Origin: Lantana camara
Taxonomy: Eukaryota > Streptophyta > Magnoliopsida > Lamiales > Verbenaceae
Reading direction: 5' to 3'
NCBI GenBank assembly: GCA_037501455.1
Contig: CM074858.1
Span: forward strand, 46,931,001-46,995,000
DNA: 64,000 nt
The notes beneath the pieces were generated by a model. That model had not been told where the DNA came from. It did no database searches and saw only the letters and a list, made by a program, of their open reading frames with translations. Made by a program: the position numbers and the translations under genes. Below, in pieces: positions 23,253 to 34,332 of the stretch (the first letter of the stretch is position 1; each line of letters opens with the position of its first letter).

Positions 23253-23324
23253 TGTAGCACCCGAGCGTAAGGTACCACATCCCCCGCACCGGGACCCGAC
23301 CCGTATATGAAATGGAAGTCCATA
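23253..23324 (-). repeat. Array D, middle LTR, first 72 bp
   Basis: It starts TGTAGCACCCGAGCG, matches 14847 on almost base for base, and is interrupted after 23324 by array C. The last five bases, CCATA, are the target duplication. The uninterrupted site is seen at about 14908-14925 in the left LTR (GTCCATACACGTGCC). Confidence 0.95.
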
Positions 23325-24404
23325 TGTAACAGCCCAAAACAGGGCCTGGATGAAAACAGTAAGTTAAGGCAGTGGTAAAACGTTTATAGACCGTGATCCA
23401 ACTTTTTGAATCATCGTGCATTGCATTCTTACATGAACTTTGTGCTCGTATATGATCTGACATGCTTTAAGGGGGAATTCTTGACCTTTGATACAGTTTA
23501 CTATTCATAACCCGAGCCTACCTTGTTCATATTGCTACTCGAACCCTAGAGGTTCATCACACATGTTTCCCAATCGTTTGAACTTGTTTCCCGAACTCAG
23601 AAAGTCTTTCTTGAACCATAAGGGTATTTTTGGAACTTACAGACCAAAGTTACTATTCATCAGAAAATGATCTTTTGATTCTGATACCTTTTTCAACCCA
23701 AGTTACAGTCGAATCGATCCTTGAATCGAGACGAGTCTTTTGAAATCATTCTTGGCTTGGAAATCCATTCCGGAACTTTGTTTTATTGAAAATGTTTTTG
23801 AAAACCCTAGTTTACTATTCCTTTTACGAACAGTTTCATTCGGAAAATGTTTTCTCTTCGGATTTGCACTACTTGAGCTATTTCAAGATTTTTGAGATGT
23901 TTTACAACTCTTGATTCAAACCCTAGCTTGAAATTTTGAAGCGTACGTTCGTACGTGAGAATTCACTATTCATCCTACGTTTTCAACTTTTTAACGATAA
24001 AACGTTTTATAGTCGATTTTGGACTCAAAACGCTTCTCGATTTATTTCTTGAATTTTGGAAGCAATCCGGACTTGAAAATCATTCTAGAAAGTCGTTTTT
24101 CACTCATGTCGAGTTTCGAGCTCAAAACTTTTATTCACTAAAACTAATGTATCTTTCAAACGGTAAATCCGATTTCGACGAATGAATATGCGTTTCGAAG
24201 CTAATTTTCTTGCCGTCGGAATGGTTAAACTTCCAGCCACTTATCCTCAAGCCTTGGGGGACGAAATTATAGAAATACCCCCAGCAGCCCATTTTTAGCT
24301 TCAACATCCCTAAAGCTTCTAGAAGATACAAGTGGATGAACTCTTGTTTTGCTCTCCTACCCTTAAGCCATCTCTAATTGCAAGGTGAGGGGCTTCTTCA
24401 CACC

Positions 24405-24412
24405 TATATATA
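24405..24412 (+). promoter_or_regulatory. Putative TATA box, C LTR a
   Basis: TATATATA is followed by CCCCTCTCATGG and a pyrimidine-rich leader. Identical copies are at 46035-46042 and 56439-56446. A start site would be expected about 30 bp downstream. Inferred, not proven. Confidence 0.6.
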
Positions 24413-25212
24413 CCCCTCTCATGGCATTTGAATCCTTGCTCAAAGTCTTGTGTTAACAAGCACTCCTCTCTCCCTCCTTTCCCCTCTTGCCGTCGGCATC
24501 CCCTCCCCTTGTAGCTAGGTTAGTTTGTTTTGTTTATGTTATGTTAGTTTAGTTTATGTTTTTATGTTATGGTATGTTTATATTATGTTTAGGTTGGGTC
24601 TTAGGGTCTTCCCTAAGCCATATAGGATTTTATTTTATGCATTTATTATATAGTTTTCATGATATGTTTGTGTAGTTGTTTATATGTTTTAATTGTTTAG
24701 TATATGCTTGAATATGTTATGAATTGCTCTAGTATATGCTATGATCATGTGATATGCTTGTTATATTATGAGAATTGATGCATGATTATGGAATTTGAAT
24801 TATGTTCATGCATGTTAGCTAATGGAATAGTGATTTACAATTTATTATGTCACAACTTGTTACATGTTGATATGGAATTAAATTGTTACATGTTACATGC
24901 CTAAAGGTTTATGATATATGATATGATATGATATGAGATATGTTGTGACATGCTGTCACATTGTTATATGACTCTTGAATTATGAATTGAGCTTATGGTA
25001 TGATTTGGATTAATGGATTAGTGCCTTGATCATGTTATACACTTTAATAGTGTCACATGTTATAACCTAAGATAGAATAGTGTTTCATAACTTGATCTTA
25101 TGCCTTAACTGGATCTCTTAACTATAGGTTATACCTTTAACCTAGATCACATTTGATTATATTAACATGAACTTGAAACTATAGGTTACAATCAAGATCA
25201 TAATTTAATTAG

Positions 25213-25405
25213 GGTGTGTGTGTGTACATGTCGTGTGTGTGTGTGTGTTCGTGCATGGTGTGTGTGTGTACCGTGTGTGTGTGGGTGTGTGTATAGTAAG
25301 GGTTTGACCCGACCCTTTGACCCGACATGTGAATAGTAACCGGTGAATAGTAATCGTGAATAGTAATCTTGAATAGTACTTTTAAATAGTGCTTTTGAAT
25401 AGTAA
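25213..25405. repeat. GT microsatellite and TGAATAGT repeats, C LTR a
   Basis: Several GT tracts are followed by two TTTGACCCGAC copies and six variants of TGAATAGT. Equivalent stretches lie at about 46843-47040 (LTR b) and 57229-57425 (LTR c), with small length changes in the GT tracts. Confidence 0.85.
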
Positions 25406-26224
25406 AAATGAATTAAAACTTGTGCTTTCTCTATAGACATTTGCACCTAGGGTTTCCATATCCAGGGTCTAAAATGTGTTTTCAAAATGTGTTTTCTTTC
25501 GTGGACTTGTTTCTTTACCTAAGGTTTGCGATAGGATTCATAATTTGACTAAAGCTTACTCGGTTATAGTAAGATCATAGTCTAACGTTAAGAGTAACTC
25601 ACTTTGACGTATTCCTTTGTGTGTTACCTTTCTTGAATACCTTAAATGGTATTACTCTCTTGTGTTACATGTTCCTTGTTCATTTGTTTCTTGCATTTCA
25701 TATGCATCTTGGTTAGTAGTAGGTCTTAGTTCTTAAGCTCACTCTAGTACGCCAGCTACAGGAGTTAAAGTTGAGCACTGGGATCCCCAGGGCACCGCAT
25801 AATCTGTCTACCTACCTTTTGTTACTATTAGGTGAGGTGAAGTTATAAATGTTTTCCAACTGGAACCACGATTATACTATCGTATCATATGTTTTGAAAT
25901 TCAAAGTTAAACCTCGTTTTGAACTATCCCTTTTATCGGGACATTCTCTTGAAAGGATCATTCATACTTTAATAGTATACATTGATCAACAGTACATGTT
26001 TTCCAAAGTTCTGCATTCTTGTTCAAAGACAGTTACATGTTTGCATATGTTTTCAAAGTACAGGCAGAATCACATGTTTTCAGACAGAATCATATGTTTT
26101 ACAGACAGCATCATATGTTACAGTTACAGTTTCACATGTTATAGTTAGCATACTGGAGTGTTACTCTGGTCATTGCTAATCTTAAATGCAAGCATACAGT
26201 TTACAGTTTGGGCCCGGCGGTTAT

Positions 26225-26366
26225 GTGTGGAGGTGATGCTCGGGAGGTGAGCGCCAACGACATCACCAATACCGGCCGCCACACTTAGACTATTGACACC
26301 GACTTTTAACAGGAGGTTTGTTAAGTCAGGACAATTTGTCTGGGAACAGACAGCAAATCTGTTCCC
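26225..26366. other. Nested hairpins in C LTR a
   Basis: An outer stem GTGTGG 26225-26230 / CCACAC 26279-26284 encloses GGTGATG 26232-26238 / CATCACC 26261-26267. A second hairpin follows: GGGAACAGA 26342-26350 / TCTGTTCCC 26358-26366, perfect, with a loop of 7. They are conserved in LTRs b and c. Confidence 0.7.
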
Positions 26367-26450
26367 ATTACATGTTTACAGGTCGCCTAGGGCTAGCTAC
26401 CCGAAGTGACAACCGGTGGAGGATGGTGTATGTTTGTATGCTTTGGTAAG

Positions 26451-26610
26451 AGTTGTTGTTGACCTTGGTCCGATAGTCTACTATGTGCGGAGTTGTTGTT
26501 GACCTTGGTCCGATGCTCTACTATATGTGGGGTTATTGTTGATCTTGGTCCGATACTCTACTAAACGTGGAATTATCGTTGATCCTGGTCCGACACTCTA
26601 CCGAATCATG
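26451..26610. repeat. Four 40-bp direct repeats, C LTR a
   Basis: Four adjacent 40-bp units share TTG(A/T)TGTTGA-like starts and the core TTGGTCCGA. They diverge progressively from the first to the fourth. All three C LTRs keep all four units (48084-48243, 58473-58632). Confidence 0.92.
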
Positions 26611-27479
26611 TTTTCTGGAGTAAGGATGGAGGAGCCTAGCTTGCGGGCAAAATCATGTTTCATAAAGGATGGTTCATATCTGGAAAAGTTCACTTTACCC
26701 TTATCCCGTTTTATGAAAGAACTATGAACCATCAACAGCATATGTGTGCGCGTGTGATAGCATTCATGAAAATGTTTTATAACGTGCATTCTTTTATAGC
26801 ATCGCATTCAAAGAGTTTTATCAATCGAACTTGTTTCAAGTTCTTCTTTAAAGCATTGCATTTAACAGTTTCGAACTTTACTTCAAGTTCTTTAATTCAG
26901 TACTTTCTTTAAAGTATTCCCTCGCTTAGTCCTTTTGACTAATACCTCTCCCGTTTTCTTGCCTCGTGGTTTCAGGTCTTGCAGCCGCAGTCTAGAGGTA
27001 TCTTAAAGCTCTAGATTGTCATTTTTGTTTCAGTCAGGACTTAGTATTACTTCCTCTTTTGTGTCCTGCATATGTTTTATGGCTGCATCACTTTATGTTT
27101 CTGTATATGTTTTTGAATACTTGAGTATCTTCGTTATACTCTTCCTGCTACTCTGTTACCGATATTTTGAACTCTGCTGTATCGGTACTTATATGTGAAT
27201 CTGTTATATGTTCTGATATGCCGAGTCTCTCTTACACGAATAATATGTTCTTGCTTGTTACATGCCATCACGCACATGTTTTGAAAAGTTTTTAAAATAC
27301 TCTGATTTTTCCGCTGCATAGCCATATCGTTGTACATGTATAGTTCTGATCGATAGCCGTTCGCTGGAGTATTTCTTGAGTGATGGCTCACACCATTATT
27401 TGAGAGGTGCTTCAGTGCGGGGGTTGAGACGCCGCTCTCCTCTTGTTCTGGTACGGGTGGGGGCATTACAGCTCTGAGG

Positions 27480-27491
27480 TGGTATCAGAGC
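27480..27491 (+). promoter_or_regulatory. Primer binding site, C interior 1
   Basis: TGGTATCAGAGC lies 9 bp after LTR a. Confidence 0.93.
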
Positions 27492-27658
27492 ATCGGGTTA
27501 AGTAAGAAGAGACTTAACCTAGATTGCTCTCATGTTGCATCATGGATTGTTCACGCATTGCATCCAGGATCATTCTCATATTACATCGAGACGGGATATT
27601 TAGGGATTGCATGGTTCTGTTATCTGGATTTCATATCTGTGGTATCTTCTGTATAGCT

Positions 27659-28339
27659 ATGGCAGTTCAGCCACACCAGGATCCTAATCAGCAGATGGAT
27701 GAGGCTTTCTTTGAGCAGTTTGAGGCCCCGCGTACTGTGGCAGTTTCTCGCCGTGGAGGCACTCGTTTCTACACCTGGCGCAGGTCTAGGAACAGTGGCA
27801 GACCTAGGTATTCCTATCCTAACAGAGTTGTGCACTATCTCGAGTCTGAGAGAGATGGTTACTTTCAGGAGTATCAGAGGACCCGTGAGGTCAGGTTGGA
27901 GTCTCTGCGCTATCAGGATCAGTCACTGCAGTACCAGATTGACAGGGACATCGCTCGTGAGCATGCTGCAGAGATGACTCATATTGCTGATCAGAGGGCT
28001 GCTCGTATTGCTGAGCTGGAGGCAGATCTTATGCAGATGACTATCGATCGCGATACCTCTATGGAGCGTCACCAGCACTACCGTGCCCGTGTGAGAGCTC
28101 GCCTGTATGATACCTATCACTTATCCGATGAGCAGGCAGTTGAGGAGGTCGAGGGTCAGGATGTCAGTCAGGCTTCTCAGGAGCCCGAGCCTATGCAGGA
28201 GCAGTCTGATGGAGGCGATGGAGGGTCTGATGATGATGATGATGGCGGAGATGATCCAGCAGGACACGGACAGGGTGAGGTCGTTGCCGTTTCTGATGAC
28301 ACCACCAGGGGTTCTTTGGACCACAGTTATCAGGGTTGA
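27659..28339 (+). CDS. Extra ORF upstream of gag, C interior 1 (unknown function)
   Basis: I do not recognise this 226-codon ORF. It starts at ATG 27659 (MAVQPHQDPN); the frame is open upstream to 27524, but that part is hydrophobic, lies within the leader and is less gene-like. Visible parts are a basic stretch with many Arg (about residues 30-50), a highly charged, probably helical or coiled-coil segment (60-150), and a Gln/Glu/Asp-rich acidic tail with five Asp in a row (160-205). It shows no zinc knuckle, catalytic motif or membrane segment. It lies between primer site and gag in the sense direction. The second copy is equally open, although gag in both copies is broken. Gag-like accessory protein or RNA-binding factor are possible but unproven. 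Confidence 0.75.
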   Translation: MAVQPHQDPNQQMDEAFFEQFEAPRTVAVSRRGGTRFYTWRRSRNSGRPRYSYPNRVVHYLESERDGYFQEYQRTREVRLESLRYQDQSLQYQIDRDIAREHAAEMTHIADQRAARIAELEADLMQMTIDRDTSMERHQHYRARVRARLYDTYHLSDEQAVEEVEGQDVSQASQEPEPMQEQSDGGDGGSDDDDDGGDDPAGHGQGEVVAVSDDTTRGSLDHSYQG

Positions 28340-29171
28340 TTGCTGATGGGAGATTTTTGTATATAGTACTGATGCATATATATCTATCAATGGATGGCGG
28401 ACGTATAGCCGGGACAGTTCAGGACTGACTTTTGGATGAGGGGATGTATAGCTCTGGTAGATGATCCCCGACTTTTGGCACCACGGATGACGGTTCAGAT
28501 GACTTGGTACCTACTAGGTTATTTTCAGCAGGGTTGGACGGATTGGTAAGGCCTATAAGGGAGTCAACTCGATAGTATCGGGTCCTCCCCATTTTTTTGA
28601 ATTAATACTGTTAACATGTGGCCTGTAGTAAATTTTACCAAACCTTGCACAGTTATAACACTTTCGGCTTTATGTTGAATATCTGTCTACTGCTTTCCAT
28701 AACTGTCATTGCATGAGTCTTAGAGTTTCTTCAAGATACCATTAGGACCGTTGATAGGATCATGCCATTTCATTTATTGTTAGCATGCTATTATTCTTGA
28801 TATGTTGGATACGCTTCTGGATATGTTGATCATGCTTCTGATCATGCTACAGTTCTTGTTAATATGACAGTACACGTTCTGTTCCCGTTTACATGTTGAT
28901 CATGTTTTGGGATGTGTTATATATGTTTCTGATATGTTGATATGTTACCCGAGCTTCTGTTCACGTTTACATGTTGTCTGACAATTGTTTCTGATTATAT
29001 GATATGTTTAGAGATCTTGAATCTTTGCTGACATGTTGTTATGGGAATGTGTTGTTCTCATACTTATGTGTGACTACGTGAGAATGTGAATACGTGGTTA
29101 CGGATTCTGTGAATCATTATATGTCATGCATCGAATATATGTATCTGAATGCTTGTGAATTCAGTAACAAC
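28340..29171 (+). other. Untranslated spacer between extra ORF and gag, C interior 1
   Basis: About 830 bp, AT-rich, with many GATATGTTGAT-like words around 28790-28990. No ORF, RNA gene or promoter could be supported. Confidence 0.6.
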
Positions 29172-29906
29172 ATGCCACCAAGAAGAGCACCCCGAAATCG
29201 TGTACCACCACTGCCACCCCAAAGAGATGTCACGCCACCCCCTGAAAGAGAAAGAACTCCGGAATTAAGGGATGTGCTACGACAATTTATGAGGGCTTGT
29301 GCACCGAGAGATAATCCTCCTAATGAAAGGTCATTGGAGAAGTTTCTGAGGATGAATCCGCCTAAGTTCTATGGAGAACCGAACGACATAAAGGCTGAGA
29401 ATTGGATTACTAGTCTTGAGAAGATTTTCGAGGCTATGGAGATCTACCCAGAGGATCGTGAACGAGTTCGGTATGCTACTTTTCTTATGGAAGGAGCTGC
29501 ATACAATTGGTGGAAGCACGTTCAGCATATGTGGATTGAGAATAACGTTGAAGGAAGTTGGGATGAGTTTATCAGAGAGTTTCAGCAGAAGTATACGCCT
29601 CAAGTGACTCGTGATGCACGAGAGGCTGAGTTTATGAGTCTGGTTCAGGGAACTATGAATGTGATGGAGTATGAAGCTAGGTTTGTGAGGCTGATCAAGT
29701 ATGCGCCTCATATTCTGATTGATGAGCGTCGCAAGACGAAAAGGTTTATTGATGGACTGAAGCCTGAACTTCGGTTGGCACTTGCATCTTTGGTTATTGA
29801 GACCTACAACCAGGCTGTTGATAGAGCGCTAAGGGTTGAAGCTGCACACAAGGAGATCAAGATAACTACTGCCCGTCAAGGACCTTCTAACCCTAAGCCT
29901 TATTAA
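29172..29906 (+). pseudogene. C interior 1 gag, truncated
   Basis: It starts at ATG 29172 (MPPRRAPRNRV), chosen because it matches the MPPRR start of D and B gag; the frame is open further upstream. The gag domain is clear: NWITSLEKIFEAMEIYP, AAYNWWKHVQ, FIREFQQKYTP, RRKTKRFIDGLKPEL. It stops at TAA 29904-29906 (CAA in copy 2). Further in-frame TAG codons at 30066 and 30146, plus a frameshift in the zinc knuckle near 30105, break the link to pol. Confidence 0.9.
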
Positions 29907-30178
29907 GGTAATAAGCGACCTTCCGGATCTTTTCCCCAAGGAACTGGAAAGAGGCCAATGGTAACACCACAGCGTCAGCAGCAGAATGCTCCACCGAAAC
30001 AGCAAGCACAGAAGCAGAAAGCGCCACAGCAGTATCAGAAGGCGCCACAACAGCAGAGAGCACCTTAGCCAGGTCCAGAGGAAATTGTTTGCCGATATTG
30101 CGCCGAACGGGACACACTGAGGAGAACTGTCGCAAGAAAGCTGGATAGTGTTTCGCGTGTGGTTCCCCTGAGCACCAG

Positions 30179-30769
30179 ATGGATAGTTGCCCGCACAAGA
30201 TCAGGAGATTTGGGGTCCAGGATAAAGGAAAAGGAGTGGTGGGTACGACGAACAAACCGGTGGTCAGAGGCAGAGCTTATGCTTTGGATGGTAAGGAGGA
30301 GGTTGATCCTTCGTCTGTTGTGGAAGGTATTGTGCACATTCTTAACACGCCAGTTAAGGTCTTGTATGACCCTGGCGCTACGCATTCATTTGTTGCTTCT
30401 AAACTATGTGCGCATTTACAGTTTCCGCTTGAATACTTGCCATATAAATTTGAAGTGAGTTCTCCTTTGGGAACTTGCCTTGTTACGGATCAAGTATATA
30501 AACGCTGCCCTATATGTATTGGTACCCGTTGTTACCCAACGGATCTGATTGAGTTACCGATGACAAGATACGATGTTATACTTGGTATGGATTGGTTGTC
30601 TAAGTACCGAGCTAAGTTGGATTGTTACAAGAAAGAGATCATCTTGGAAGAAGATGAAAGTGGGACATCAGAAGGGAAAGTTGAGAAGTTATCAGTGATT
30701 TCTTCGATGGAAGCTAAGAAGTTGATTCAGAAAGGAGCTAGTGGATTTGTGGCCGAAAGATCAACTTAA
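30179..30769 (+). pseudogene. C interior 1 pol, protease segment
   Basis: The frame opens in the second zinc knuckle (MDSCPHK). Protease follows with DPGATHSF at residues 64-71 and the [14 protein letters not shown] stretch. After 30753 a 17-nt deletion relative to copy 2 shifts the frame, and it ends at 30769. Homology continues in another frame from about 30754. Confidence 0.9.
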
Positions 30770-32463
30770 GATCGAAGAAGTGGAAGTGGTGAACGAATTC
30801 CTAGATGTGTTTCCTGAGCATTTGGATTCGTTACCCCCTGAACGAGAGTTGGTGTTTACGATCGAGACGATATCAGGAGCTGAGCCGTACTCAAAGACAC
30901 CTTACAGAATGGCACCAGCTGAATTAGATGAACTGAGAAAGCAATTGGATGAACTGATTGAGTCTGGATATGTTCGACCGAGCACATCGCCGTGGGGAGC
31001 GCCTGTGCTTTTCGTTAAGAAGAAGGATGGATCATTGCGTTTATGCATTGACTATCGGGAGTTGAACAGGATGACAATCAAGAATAAGTATCCTCTCCCT
31101 CATATCGAAGAGTTGTTCGATATACTTCAAGGATCGAAGGTCTACTCCAAGTTAGATCTTAGACAAGGGTATTATCAATTGAAGATAAGGGAAGCAGATA
31201 TTCCGAAGACTGCTTTCAACAGCCAATACGGACATTATGAGTTTGTAGTAATGCCGTTTGGTTTGACGAACGCACCAGCTGCATTCATGGATATGATGCA
31301 CCGTATATTCAAGCCGTTTCTTGACAAGTTTGTAGTGATCTTCATCGACGATATTTTGGTATTTTCGAAGACACCGGAGGAACATGCTAAGCATCTTCGA
31401 ATCGTGTTACGCACTTTGCTGGATCACAAGCTATATGCGAAGTTCAGTAAATGTGAGTTCTGGCTTGAGAGAGTTACGTTTCTCGGACACATCATATCAG
31501 GATCTGGAATCGAAGTAGATCCCTCGAAGATCGAGACGATTATGGATTGGAGGTCACCGAAGAATCCTTCAGAAGTGAGGAGTTTTCTGGGATTAGCTGG
31601 TTACTACCGGAGGTTTGTCCAAGATTTCTCGAAGATAGCTACACCTCTCACTAAGTTGACAAAGAAAGAAGGGAAGTTTGAATGGACTGAGAAGTGTGAG
31701 CAAAGTCTTCAAAGGTTGAAGGAGATGCTAACAACTGCACCCGTGTTAGCGTTACCAGAAGGAAAAGAAGGATATACTGTCTACACCGATGCTTCGAAAG
31801 AAGGACTAGGAGGAGTTTTGATGCAGAACGGGAAAGTGATTGCGTATGCATCAAGGAAACTCAAAACGCATGAAGTCAACTACCCGACACATGATTTGGA
31901 GTTAGCCGCGATAATTTTTGCTCTGGGAAAATGGAGACATTACCTGTATGGAGTTACGTTTGAGATCTTTACTGATCATAAGAGCCTGCGATATCTATTC
32001 ACTCAGAAGGAGTTGAATATGCGACAGAGGAGATGGATGGAATTTCTGGAGGACTACGACTGCATTATTCAGTACCATCCAGGAAAGGCGAATGTTGTAG
32101 TAGATGCTCTAAGCAGGAAAGTTCGTTTGGCACAGATTTCTGCCAACCCCGAGGATGAACGAAGAGAGAGAATGGAGGTGATAACTAAAGCTCGAGTCGC
32201 GAACGTTGTGATGATATCACCTTTGAAAGAGCAAGTGCTGGAGGCACGGAAGAACGACGAGTGGATCAAGAAATGTCTCGAATCTAAGGAGAAAGATGAT
32301 GAGACCAAGTTCAAGGTTGATGAACATGGAATATTGAGGTACAAAGGTCGAGTATGCGTACCAACTGTTTTGAGGAAAGAGATTCTCGACGAAGCGCATA
32401 AGACTAAGTACACGATACATCCCGGAGGTACTAAGATGTATCAAGATGTTAAGACGCATTTCT
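30754..32463 (+). pseudogene. C interior 1 pol, reverse transcriptase to integrase zinc domain, cut by element B
   Basis: The frame is open from 30741 to 32468. It encodes [25 protein letters not shown], the catalytic FIDDILVFS, RNase H ([34 protein letters not shown]), and the integrase zinc-binding start ([13 protein letters not shown]). It is broken inside the HHCC zinc domain by B (target TTTCT, 32459-32463). Catalytic residues are intact up to that point. Confidence 0.93.
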
Positions 32464-32774
32464 TGTAACGCCCCGACTTTTCGGACGTAAAGGTAGAGCG
32501 TATGTGTTTACCAAATTGCGCGAATTATTTGTTTTTACGTGTTTTTATATTTAATTTTATTATAATTGTTATTGTTTTATTATATTATATTATAATATTT
32601 CATTCTAATATTATTAATTATATATATATATATATTTCGTATTATATAACTATACATATGTTTAATTATTATATTATTAATTTAATGATTATACTAATTA
32701 TATGTTATGTTAATTAATCATGTTTTAATTAATTATATATATATATATATGTTTTTACGTACAATAATATATTA

Positions 32775-32976
32775 TGCATGAAGATTTTAATTATGTATGC
32801 ATTAATATAAATTTTGCATGAAAATCATATTTATGCATGAAAATTAATTATGCATGGGATTTAAACATGCATGAATTTCATATCATTTCTGCATGAGTTT
32901 TATTTTATATGCATGCAAATTAATATATTTTTGCATGGGATTTTAAATTATTCATGAATTTCATAAAATGTGCATG
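32775..32976. repeat. TGCATG-rich stretch in the B LTR
   Basis: About nine TGCATG words lie in 200 bp, often TGCATGAA or TGCATGGG, spaced roughly 15-30 bp. A second cluster with CATGCATGGG lies at 34502-34690. The 3' LTR has both (40080-40281, 41807-41995). CATGCA is the RY core bound by plant B3 factors; relevance here is unproven. Confidence 0.7.
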
Positions 32977-34276
32977 TTATTAATTTTGTGCTTCGTTCTC
33001 TTATGAAATGATATTGAAATGCCACGAATTTGTAATATGATGTACGTATATGTGTTATGAACATGATTCTATGCTCAATTTACATTTTCGAATTCAATTG
33101 TTATGTTAACGAATTTAATTTCATTTGAGGAACCAAAACGGGAGCTAACGAGCACTTAGCGTACCCTTGGTTCCGAATTTAATATCTTGAGCTTGGGAAC
33201 TCGGATTCGAGTTTCGTCAACTCCGCTGAACTCGTAACGAAAATTCGAGTTTAGTAAACTTAGCCTTACATTTTTCCTAATTCATCTGAAACTCCGAATT
33301 TCAACCGAAAAACGAATCGGCGACCAACATGACCTTGTTGCACTAAATTAGCCATATCTTGCCCAAACTATGACCAAATTAACTATGGTTTAATTCCTTT
33401 TAACCCTAACTCAACCATCTATCTAAATATCTCAAGCCTTAACCGAGATAATCATCACACCATCCCCAAACTTCAGCCAAAGCTACTGCACCTCCTGACA
33501 GTCCCGTAACCCTTCAATTTTGGAGATTTTTGGAGTTCGATTCTCATCCAAACTTCGTTCAATCATCAAGGTGAGTTAAGGGTTGAATTATATGTTTAAT
33601 TCTGTTCGTTTTCATCCTTTCATTCACAAGTTTGAGCATGGTTTAATCCTTTTTGGCCATTTTACCGAAAATAGAGGATTTTGTATAAATTCTTGATCTT
33701 CTTCGATTCTTCATGGTTTTGATCGATTCCAAGCCTGATATTAATTGTTTTGACTTCCTCATAACATTTATGATCTTTGATTTCGTGTTTGTTGAGAAAT
33801 TTGTGAGAGATCATTTTTGAAATTTTCTGAAAAGGCCACGGGAAGGTCATGGATGCTTCCATGCTTTGATTGATCACTTTTGGAACTGATTTACTTGTTG
33901 ATTATATGATATTTTGCTGCTAATTTGATGGCCTAAACTGAGTGGTATAGTTGGAGAAGGTTGAGTTTAATCATGCCCTGTTTTCATCGATTTTGCTCTG
34001 TTTTTCTGGACTGTTTTTGCTGTCAATTCGCTGCGTTTCCTTCTCCCTTTTTCTGTCCATTTTAGTAGCCTTGTGGTGTGTATTCTTGTTGAATTGTAGC
34101 AGCAATTTGGACCGTGTTGTGTTGCATTTGTTGCCTCGTTTTCCTGCGTCTGTAGTTGCCCTGTTTTCTGCGCAATTTCTGTCAAAGCAAGGCTGTTGCT
34201 GCGGTGTGTAACGGGCGTGCCATTTCTGCCCTTTCCAGCGCGACACGGGGGTGCAGACTTGGCCTGGAATCTCTGT

Positions 34277-34332
34277 ACCGAGACACGGGGGTGTCTCGGT
34301 CAAGGCTTGGAGGGTGACACGGGGGTGTCACC
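34277..34332. other. Palindromes with a G4 loop in the B 5' LTR
   Basis: Two perfect hairpins: 34277-34300 (10-bp arms starting ACCGAGAC, loop GGGG) and GGTGACAC-GGGG-GTGTCACC at 34313-34332. They are the same as the D LTR pair in reverse orientation. The 3' LTR copies are at 41582-41605 and 41618-41637. Confidence 0.88.

Larger units (their letters stand above)
23325..27470 (+). repeat. Array C, LTR a (4146 bp)
   Basis: It starts TGTAACAGCCC and ends GGGGGCATTACA. Contents in order: a TATA box at 24405-24412, GT-rich tracts (25213-25293), two TTTGACCCGAC copies (about 25303-25326), TGAATAGT repeats (25330-25405), hairpins (26225-26366), and four 40-bp repeats (26451-26610). It is more diverged from LTRs b and c than these are from each other by the positions I compared. 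ORFs inside are not supported. Confidence 0.95.

Noticed and set aside
26451..26610. Direct 40-bp repeats resembling a CRISPR array
   Set aside because: Units are contiguous without spacers, lie in an LTR and occur in eukaryotic repeat DNA.
27480..27491. Possible tRNA gene pieces at TGGTATCAGAGC sites
   Set aside because: Only 12 bases match the tRNA 3' end, without cloverleaf; they are primer binding sites next to LTRs.
27524..27658. Upstream extension of the extra ORF (45 codons)
   Set aside because: Hydrophobic, irregular sequence starting right after the primer site; the ATG at 27659 gives a coherent hydrophilic protein. The longer start cannot be fully excluded.
29904..29906. Gag stop codon as a functional readthrough site
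   Set aside because: The stop differs between the two C interiors (TAA at 29904 versus TAG at 51663), so these are independent mutations.
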